5,005 bases of DNA, from the NCBI GenBank assembly GCA_027295555.1, contig JAPUKT010000238.1:1-5005 (forward strand). The letters are read 5' to 3'. Origin of the DNA: Deltaproteobacteria bacterium. Lineage in GTDB: Bacteria > Myxococcota_A > Polyangia > Polyangiales > Houyiibacteriaceae. A model generated the notes under the pieces. It made no database searches, had not been told where the DNA came from, and saw nothing but the letters and a program-made list of their open reading frames with translations. Positions 1-4,245 of the stretch are shown one piece after another. The position numbers were made by a program, and so were the translations under genes. The first letter of the stretch is position 1; every line of letters starts with the position of its first letter.

Positions 1-889
1 TCAGCAGCTTTTTACCGCCGGACAGGAACCGTTTCTTGTGAATCGTCGGCCGTGAGTCGTCGACGACGAGCCTGTAGTCGATATCCCGGCGCTCCAGCTC
101 TGCACGGGCGAAGTCTGCGTGGACGTCCTGCCCAACCACGGAGAAGAAAATCGGCTTTGCACCCATCGAGGCGACGTGCTGTGCCACGATGCCTGCCCCG
201 CCGAGAAAAAGGTCGGTATCGCTGGGCCTCACGACGAGAGTGGCTGAGTCGGAGCTCATCCCCAGGGGGTCGCAGTAAACATATTCATCGACAATGGTTT
301 CGCCGACGACGAGGATCTGCTTGCCCTTCATTGCGTTGATCACCTTCCGCACGCGGCGGGTGGTGATCCCGTGGCGGGCACAAAACGCGAGCGCAGAGGG
401 GTCGAGCGGCGCGATTCGCTCCATGGCCTGCGACTGGATGGGCTCGTAGACCACATCGCCGGAGCTGAACCGAATCTCGCCACCATAGGCTTCGACCGCG
501 GCCCGTTCGTCGGCGAACGCCTCTTCGGCATCTCGGTACTCGCTACCCTTGACGTAGATGTCGGGCTTGAGCTGCGAAAGGAGCTCCGGCACTTCGCCGT
601 CGTAGATCAAGACGTAGTCGACGAACTCCAGGTGCGCGAGGTTCTCTGCGCGGAGTGCGGCCGGAACCTGGTTGGGGCCAAGCTGTTCGTCGGGCGGATC
701 GGCAGTCACGCCGACGCTCAGAAGTCTTCCCTGCGACTTGGCCCACTTCAGGTGACGCATGTGACCCGGATGCAGGATGTGGAAGCCGCCATGACAGTGG
801 ATTGCTAGATGCTGGTGCGACTGAAGCTCACGGATTTCAGCTGCCAGTGCGTCGACGTCGATGATTTTGGGGCTTGCTTCGGCGATCAC
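1..889 (-). CDS. HldE/RfaE-like bifunctional nucleotidyltransferase-PfkB sugar kinase, domains in swapped order (partial, C-terminus off left edge)
   Basis: This open frame reads leftward from GTG at 889-887 for 296 codons and leaves the window still open. Residues about 27-155 look like a cytidylyltransferase/adenylyltransferase domain: GGFHILHPGH (34-43) contains the HxGH nucleotide-binding motif (H40-P-G-H43), and KPDIYVKGSEYR (108-119) matches the KPDxxVKGxDY segment of HldE. Residues from about 190 start a PfkB/ribokinase fold: ILVVGETIVDEY (192-203), FLGGAGIVAQHVASMGA (228-244) and PTIHKKRFLSGGKKLL (281-296), all close to the HldE kinase domain. In the family these activities phosphorylate a heptose phosphate and activate it as an NDP-sugar. 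Classical HldE has kinase first and transferase last, so the order here is reversed. The usual GxFD before HxGH is GGFH here. GTG is chosen because its GTGA overlaps the stop of the upstream epimerase gene, implying translational coupling; no strong Shine-Dalgarno is seen. The sugar substrate is not known. The ATP-site end of the kinase lies outside the window. Confidence 0.88.
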   Translation of the reverse strand, partial: MIAEASPKIIDVDALAAEIRELQSHQHLAIHCHGGFHILHPGHMRHLKWAKSQGRLLSVGVTADPPDEQLGPNQVPAALRAENLAHLEFVDYVLIYDGEVPELLSQLKPDIYVKGSEYRDAEEAFADERAAVEAYGGEIRFSSGDVVYEPIQSQAMERIAPLDPSALAFCARHGITTRRVRKVINAMKGKQILVVGETIVDEYVYCDPLGMSSDSATLVVRPSDTDLFLGGAGIVAQHVASMGAKPIFFSVVGQDVHADFARAELERRDIDYRLVVDDSRPTIHKKRFLSGGKKLL

Positions 890-1989
890 CGCAATGAAAT
901 CCGCTTCATGAGTCTGACGTTGTAGTAGCGATCATCCTCGAGTGCGTTGGGGATCTTCCCCTCTTCGAGCGCGTCGACGAGCTCGGCCACCGCGTCCTCG
1001 ATCTTGAGCTCCGGGCAAAGTCCTAGCTCCTCTTGAATCTTTTCCGACGAGATGTGGTACGAGCGCGGGTCGTTTGTGGGCGTGGTTTCGATGCCGACGG
1101 GCTTGCCGAGCTTTTGCTCCACGACGCTCCGTGCGATCTCCGCGAGCTCCGACACCGGGTTGTTCTGATAGCCCGCGTTGAAAATCTTGCCCGCGATCTT
1201 CTCGGCGTCCATCTCGATCAATTCGCAGTAGAAGCGACAAAGGTCGCGCAGGTGAATGTGCGGGCGGAGCTGCTTTCCTCCAAAGACGGTGATTTTCCCG
1301 CGCTCGTGCGCGTGCGTCGTGAGAATGTTCATGGTGAGATCCAGCCGCTGGCGCGGTGAGTATCCGCAAACCGTCGCTGGCCGGATCACGAGCGTAGTGA
1401 AGTCGGGCGATTGCTGCTCCAGCAAGATCGGCTCGCACATGGCCTTGTACTTGCTGTAGTCGGTGAGGGGATTGAGCGGTTCCTCTTCGGTCACGTGTGG
1501 AGCGTCGCTCACGCCATAGACGCTCGAGCTCGACACGAAGATGAAGCGACTCGCACCCGCCGCTTTGCTGGCTGCGACCAAAGGCGCGAAGGCATCGAAA
1601 TTGATCGACTTTCCCAGGTCGGGGTTCAGCTCGAAGCTAGGGTCGTTGGAGATGCAAGCGAGGTGGAGCACGACGTCGACATCCTCGACCGCCTTCTGGA
1701 CGGCGGCCGCATCCCGGATGTCCCCCACGACCTCCTCGAGATTGGGATCGCCCTGGAGCTCTCCGAAGACCTCTCGTCCGTAGAGGTACAGATCCAGCAC
1801 CCGCACTCGGTAGCCGCGAGCTAGCAGCTGAGGGATCAAAACAGCCCCGACATAGCCGGCGCCGCCGGTCACCAGGACACGCAATTCTTCCCCATTCACC
1901 CGCAGGATTAGACCGCGACGAAGGTCGGACTGTCCAAGTTCCGACAACTGCTGCGCGTGCTCCGAGCTTGGGCCCGCGTAGGCCTGCAT
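886..1989 (-). CDS. NAD-dependent epimerase/dehydratase (extended SDR), probable nucleotide-sugar enzyme
   Basis: The 367-residue frame holds a complete extended-SDR protein. The dinucleotide-binding motif TGGAGYVG is at residues 41-48, an acidic residue closing the second strand (D66 in RVLDLYLYG) suggests NAD(H) preference, and VLHLACISNDPS (107-118) follows. A serine cluster FVSSSSVYG (151-159) and YSKYK with catalytic Tyr178 and Lys182 complete the active site. Residues 203-209 (RPATVCG) and 240-249 (QLRPHIHLRD) are typical of sugar-nucleotide epimerases and dehydratases. The family acts on NDP-sugars in the cytoplasm; the exact reaction cannot be read here. The start is uncertain: the 37 residues before the Rossmann strand (LRVLVTGG) are longer than usual. 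GTG at 1899 (residue 31) or TTG at 1884, which has GGGGA four bases upstream, would give a normal N-terminus. The gene is first in a minus-strand pair, and its TGA overlaps the GTG of the HldE-like gene. That pairing suggests a role analogous to HldD (ADP-heptose epimerase), but I do not recognise it as HldD itself. Confidence 0.9.
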   Translation of the reverse strand: MQAYAGPSSEHAQQLSELGQSDLRRGLILRVNGEELRVLVTGGAGYVGAVLIPQLLARGYRVRVLDLYLYGREVFGELQGDPNLEEVVGDIRDAAAVQKAVEDVDVVLHLACISNDPSFELNPDLGKSINFDAFAPLVAASKAAGASRFIFVSSSSVYGVSDAPHVTEEEPLNPLTDYSKYKAMCEPILLEQQSPDFTTLVIRPATVCGYSPRQRLDLTMNILTTHAHERGKITVFGGKQLRPHIHLRDLCRFYCELIEMDAEKIAGKIFNAGYQNNPVSELAEIARSVVEQKLGKPVGIETTPTNDPRSYHISSEKIQEELGLCPELKIEDAVAELVDALEEGKIPNALEDDRYYNVRLMKRISLR

Positions 1990-2033
1990 CCAGTGAGACT
2001 ACACAAAATGACAATTGCCCATCTCGGTTCATC

Positions 2034-2050
2034 GACCCCTTGAAAGGGTC
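2034..2050. repeat. 17-bp imperfect inverted repeat
   Basis: Arms GACCCCTT and AAAGGGTC flank a central G and pair at seven of eight positions. It lies about 45 bases upstream of the annotated epimerase ATG and is not followed by a T-run in either direction, so it is not a good terminator. It could be an operator or a leader hairpin; function is unknown. Confidence 0.4.
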
Positions 2051-2193
2051 TTCAGAACGGGTTTTCTCAGGCACTCCGAGGGCGCTTTCTCTATGATTTG
2101 TGTGACTTTTTCAGGAGAGTCCGGTCCGGGGCCGTTTGGCTGGACGACCGGTGGGCGTCGTTGCGGTTGCTCGGCTGCTTTTCGCATCTATGT

Positions 2194-2222
2194 TTGACGT
2201 GATCTCCTCAAACCGCTAACCC
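2194..2222 (+). promoter_or_regulatory. Weak sigma70-like promoter candidate upstream of the lipoprotein genes
   Basis: TTGACG (2194-2199) matches five of six -35 positions, and a 17-base spacer leads to TAACCC (2217-2222), a poor -10. The predicted start would leave a leader of about 60 bases before the ATG at 2290. The good -35 and correct location support it, but the weak -10 keeps confidence low. Confidence 0.22.
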
Positions 2223-2276
2223 GAAGGCCGGCGGCGGGGAATGTCGGTGTGTAGGTGTGATCCCAGCTCGACCAAC

Positions 2277-2282
2277 GGAGAG
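2277..2282 (+). promoter_or_regulatory. Ribosome binding site that fixes the first lipoprotein start
   Basis: GGAGAG lies seven bases before ATG at 2290 and supports that start over the in-frame ATG at 2257, which would add eleven residues ahead of the signal peptide. Confidence 0.75.
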
Positions 2283-2289
2283 AATTATC

Positions 2290-2577
2290 ATGACCAAGAA
2301 CGTTTTGCGACTAGGTCTGGTCCTCGCGATCTGCGGGGCCCTCATGGCCTGCAAGAAGAGCGCTGAGGACTCCGCCGAAGCTGCCGACGAGGCCGCCGAA
2401 GAGGCGATGGGGGCCGCGGGAGCCGGTGGGGAAGCAGTGGAAGAGGCGGCGGAAGCTGTCGAGGCCGCTGGTGAGGCCGACGAAGCCGCAGAGGTAGCCG
2501 ACGAAGCCGCGGAGGAGGCCCCTGAAGCAGCCGAAGAAGAGGCCCCTGAAGCAGCTGAAGAAAAGGCCGCCGAATAG
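2290..2577 (+). CDS. Small acidic Ala/Glu-rich lipoprotein (tandem paralogue 1)
   Basis: The product is 95 residues from ATG 2290. Its signal peptide has a basic start (MTKNVLR), a hydrophobic core (LGLVLAICGAL) and lipobox L-M-A-C with Cys21 as the predicted lipidated residue. Lysines at +2 and +3 mean there is no Asp+2 inner-membrane retention signal of the E. coli type, so outer-membrane sorting is plausible. The mature 75 residues consist almost only of Ala (about 30) and Glu (24), with four Asp, three Lys and no aromatic residue. They should be strongly acidic and mostly helical. Short repeats ADEAAE(V/E) and EAPEAAEE are visible near the C-terminus. The gene is followed 44 bases later by a paralogue with the same signal peptide and equal length. 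I recognise no named family. It may be a periplasmic spacer or an abundant envelope helix, but its function is unknown. The low-complexity sequence could mislead homology searches. Confidence 0.8.
   Translation: MTKNVLRLGLVLAICGALMACKKSAEDSAEAADEAAEEAMGAAGAGGEAVEEAAEAVEAAGEADEAAEVADEAAEEAPEAAEEEAPEAAEEKAAE
2476..2562 (+). repeat. Short in-frame tandem repeats within lipoprotein 1
   Basis: Two 21-bp units at 2476-2496 and 2497-2517 encode ADEAAEV and ADEAAEE. Two near-identical 24-bp units at 2515-2538 and 2539-2562 encode EAPEAAEE twice and differ at a single base. The high DNA identity suggests recent slippage or duplication that keeps frame. Confidence 0.75.
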
Positions 2578-2611
2578 ACGGCCGGACGCGTCCCGCGCCT
2601 ACATCTCTTGT

Positions 2612-2618
2612 GGAGAAG
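2612..2618 (+). promoter_or_regulatory. Ribosome binding site that fixes the second lipoprotein start
   Basis: GGAGAAG ends three bases before ATG at 2622, with the GGAG core six bases away. It overlaps the alternative in-frame GTG at 2610, so the ATG is preferred. This also makes the signal peptide begin MTKN exactly as in the preceding paralogue. Confidence 0.75.
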
Positions 2619-2621
2619 CAG

Positions 2622-2909
2622 ATGACCAAAAACATCCTGCGACTGGGTCTCGTCCTCGCGCTGTGTGGCGCGATGACAGCTTGCAAGAAGTCCGAGGACG
2701 CGGCCGAAGCGGCTGGTGAGGCGGCCGAGGACACTAAGGAAGCAGTCGAAGAGGCTGGTGGAGCAGCTGAAAAAGCTACAAAAGACACCAAGGAAGCCTT
2801 GAAGAAGGCCGCCGAAGAGGTGAAGGCGGCCGCCGAAGCGATGAAGGCCGCCGACGACTCTGAGAGCAGGATCAAAGTCGGCGCTGACGCCGCCAAGAAG
2901 AAGTATTAG
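2622..2909 (+). CDS. Small Ala/Lys/Glu-rich helical lipoprotein (tandem paralogue 2)
   Basis: The product is 95 residues from ATG 2622. Its first 24 residues match the preceding gene at 20 positions (MTKNILRLGLVLALCGAMTACKKS), including Cys21 as the lipidation site. The mature chain is 75 residues, as in paralogue 1, but has about 15 basic and 19 acidic residues, so it is far less acidic. Two 18-residue units starting DTKEA (residues 37-54 and 55-72) give five helical turns each, an amphipathic pattern reminiscent of LEA-like or apolipoprotein-like helices. The chain ends AAKKKY. A lysine-rich C-terminus on a lipidated helix recalls Braun lipoprotein, but the family is not recognised and covalent attachment is speculation. 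No terminator or clear promoter lies in the 44-base gap after paralogue 1, so the two are probably co-transcribed. An intrinsic terminator follows. Confidence 0.82.
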   Translation: MTKNILRLGLVLALCGAMTACKKSEDAAEAAGEAAEDTKEAVEEAGGAAEKATKDTKEALKKAAEEVKAAAEAMKAADDSESRIKVGADAAKKKY

Positions 2910-2938
2910 CTGAGAAGCCCAAGTATTTTTTCGCGAAG

Positions 2939-2963
2939 AAAGCCGGCCATGGGTCGGCTTTTT
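2939..2963 (+). terminator. Rho-independent terminator after the lipoprotein pair
   Basis: Arm AAAGCCGGCC (2939-2948), a three-base loop and arm GGTCGGCTTT (2952-2961) pair over ten positions with one G-T pair, followed by TT, giving a run of five T from 2959 to 2963. It lies 30 bases after the stop of lipoprotein 2 and separates it from the dehydrogenase genes. Confidence 0.82.
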
Positions 2964-2988
2964 CCTTGGGGCTCTGCGCTCGGTCGGC

Positions 2989-3016
2989 TTGCATCCCGCG
3001 GTCCACTAAGTAGAAC
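2989..3016 (+). promoter_or_regulatory. Weak promoter candidate for the acyl-CoA dehydrogenase genes
   Basis: TTGCAT (2989-2994), a 16-base spacer and TAGAAC (3011-3016) form a weak sigma70-like pair, three and four matches respectively. Its location after the terminator and 39 bases before the ATG is sensible, and the -10 overlaps a KstR-like palindrome, as expected for a repressible promoter. Confidence 0.3.
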
Positions 3017-3024
3017 ACGTTTCA
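3011..3024. promoter_or_regulatory. KstR-like TetR-family operator candidate (TnnAACnnGTTnnA)
   Basis: TAGAACACGTTTCA matches all eight fixed positions of the palindrome known for KstR, the TetR-family repressor of cholesterol catabolism genes in mycobacteria. It is 30 bases upstream of the first dehydrogenase ATG and overlaps a possible -10. The placement and the FadE29/FadE28-like genes downstream support a functional operator. The motif is short and no regulator gene is in the window, so the protein that binds it is unknown. Confidence 0.45.
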
Positions 3025-3054
3025 CTCCGGCCTGCGGCCGAGAGGCATGACGCC

Positions 3055-4233
3055 ATGTATTTCGATTACACCCCTGAGCAAAAGGCTCTGCGCGACGAAC
3101 TCCGAGCATATTTCGAAGGCCTGATCTCCGAAGAGCTCCTCGCGGAGCTCGACGAGGTGGAAGGTGGCGGGCCCCTCTACCACGCGGCCATGCAGCAGCT
3201 CGGCGCCGACGGGTGGCTCGGCATTGGCTGGCCCAAGGAGTATGGCGGCCAGGGTCGCGGCCCGATAGAGCAGTTCATCTTCTTCGACGAGGTTCAGCGG
3301 GCCGGTTTTCCCGTCCCCATCCTGACGCTCAATACCGTCGGCCCGACGCTGCTCAAGTTCGGCACCGATCAGCAGAAGGCGAAATACCCGCCAAAGATCC
3401 TCGAGGGCCGGTGCCACTTCTCGATCGGCTACACCGAGCCGGGCTCCGGGACCGACCTCGCGTCGCTCAGGACCACCGCAGTTCGAGATGGGGACGAGTA
3501 CGTGATCAACGGGCAGAAGATCTGGACGAGCCTTGCCGATCACGCCGACTACTTTTGGCTCGCCTGTCGAACCGATCCCGACGCCCCGGCGCACAAGGGG
3601 ATCTCCATCATCATCGTACCGGCCGACGCGGAAGGCGTTCAGATCACGCCGATGCACGCGCTCGGCGAGAACAACGTGCACGCGGTCTACTACGACAACG
3701 TCCGCGTCCCTGGCGAGAACGTCGTGGGCGGCGAGAACAATGGCTGGCATTTGATCACCACGCAGCTCAACCACGAGCGCGTTGCGTTGTGCTCCGTCGG
3801 TCCCCTCGAGAGGATCTTCACCGAGACGCTCGAGTGGGCGAAAAGGGTGCCGAACGGCGACGGCGGCAAAGTGATCGACCTACCTTGGGTACAGACCAAT
3901 CTCGCCCGTGTCTACGCAAAGCTCGAAGTGTTGAAGCTTCTGAACTGGCAGCAAGCCTGGGGAATTGCGAAGGACACGCTTTCGCCTGCCGACGCCTCGG
4001 CCATTAAGGTGTACAGCTCCGAGTTTTACGTTGAAGGCGCGCGCCTTCTGATGGAGGTTCACGGCGCCGCGGGCACCCTACACCACAGCTCTGAAGGGGC
4101 GCTCCTTCGCGGACGCCTCGAGAAGTACTACCGGATGTCGTTGGTGCTCACCTTCGGGGGCGGCACGAACGAAATCCAGCGAGACATCATTTGCCGAGCC
4201 GGCCTACGGATGCCCCGACTCGGGCGACGTTGA
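3055..4233 (+). CDS. Acyl-CoA dehydrogenase, catalytic (FadE29/ChsE2-like) subunit
   Basis: The 392-residue protein has the full acyl-CoA dehydrogenase plan: helical N-domain starting YFDYTPEQKALRDELR, the GIGWPKEYGGQG segment (56-67), the beta-domain signature YTEPGSGTDLASL (126-138) that contacts FAD and substrate, INGQKIWTS (151-159), and a C-terminal helical domain. The family oxidises acyl-CoA to 2-enoyl-CoA with FAD, passing electrons to electron-transfer flavoprotein. The usual MCAD-type glutamate before GT is absent: the motif reads FGGGTNEIQR (367-376). The likely catalytic base is Glu241 in LNHER (238-242), as in isovaleryl-CoA-type enzymes. By recollection, the phrases GYTEP...TDLASLRTTAVRDGD, WLACRTDP, HKGIS and LITTQLN.ERV closely resemble mycobacterial FadE29 (ChsE2). 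AGAGG is not exact; AGAGG-like AGAGGC (3041-3046) lies upstream of ATG 3055. The next gene, 12 bases on, looks like its partner subunit. Substrate is probably a bulky acyl-CoA; a steroid side chain is inference. Confidence 0.92.
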   Translation: MYFDYTPEQKALRDELRAYFEGLISEELLAELDEVEGGGPLYHAAMQQLGADGWLGIGWPKEYGGQGRGPIEQFIFFDEVQRAGFPVPILTLNTVGPTLLKFGTDQQKAKYPPKILEGRCHFSIGYTEPGSGTDLASLRTTAVRDGDEYVINGQKIWTSLADHADYFWLACRTDPDAPAHKGISIIIVPADAEGVQITPMHALGENNVHAVYYDNVRVPGENVVGGENNGWHLITTQLNHERVALCSVGPLERIFTETLEWAKRVPNGDGGKVIDLPWVQTNLARVYAKLEVLKLLNWQQAWGIAKDTLSPADASAIKVYSSEFYVEGARLLMEVHGAAGTLHHSSEGALLRGRLEKYYRMSLVLTFGGGTNEIQRDIICRAGLRMPRLGRR

Positions 4234-4234
4234 C

Positions 4235-4238
4235 GGGG
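4235..4238 (+). promoter_or_regulatory. Ribosome binding site of the second dehydrogenase subunit
   Basis: GGGG lies seven bases before ATG 4246, inside the 12-base gap after the preceding stop. It is a weak site, but the tight spacing favours translation coupled to the upstream subunit. Confidence 0.4.
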
Positions 4239-4245
4239 CAAGATC

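Larger units (their letters stand above)
1990..2289. other. Divergent intergenic region between the sugar operon and the lipoprotein genes
   Basis: These 300 bases separate divergently transcribed genes and should hold promoters for both directions. A 60-codon frame at 2015-2197 has no recognisable family, no good ribosome site and a composition like noncoding DNA, so I do not call it. Visible structure includes a 17-bp imperfect inverted repeat (2034-2050), an AGAACGGGTTT element (2054-2064), an isolated TATGAT (2092-2097) without a matching -35, and a TTGACG (2194-2199). No RNA gene or riboswitch is recognisable. If the epimerase starts at 1899 instead of 1989, the region is 90 bases longer. 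Confidence 0.6.

Noticed and set aside
371..808. 145-codon plus-strand open frame opposite the HldE-like gene
   Set aside because: It lies antisense to a frame with clear nucleotidyltransferase and PfkB motifs, and its own translation has no recognisable family; GC-rich shadow frame.
932..1438. 168-codon minus-strand frame inside the epimerase gene
   Set aside because: Arg/Ala-rich translation in a shifted frame of a clear SDR gene.
2092..2097. TATGAT as a -10 element on the plus strand
   Set aside because: No acceptable -35 at 16-18 bases upstream, and it would leave a leader of nearly 190 bases.
2015..2197. 60-codon plus-strand frame in the divergent intergenic region
   Set aside because: No ribosome site, no recognised motif, Gly/Arg/Cys-rich composition typical of noncoding DNA.
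2588..2600. Palindromic GGACGCGTCC between the lipoprotein genes
   Set aside because: Short, without a T-run, so not a terminator; a 10-bp palindrome in GC-rich DNA is weak evidence of an operator.
2342..2896. 184-codon minus-strand frame across both lipoprotein genes
   Set aside because: Complement of Ala/Glu-rich codons gives Ser/Ala/Pro/Arg repeats; the plus-strand genes have signal peptides, ribosome sites and a terminator.
3022..3774. 250-codon minus-strand frame opposite the first dehydrogenase
   Set aside because: Long, but antisense to a complete acyl-CoA dehydrogenase with all family motifs; no motif of its own.
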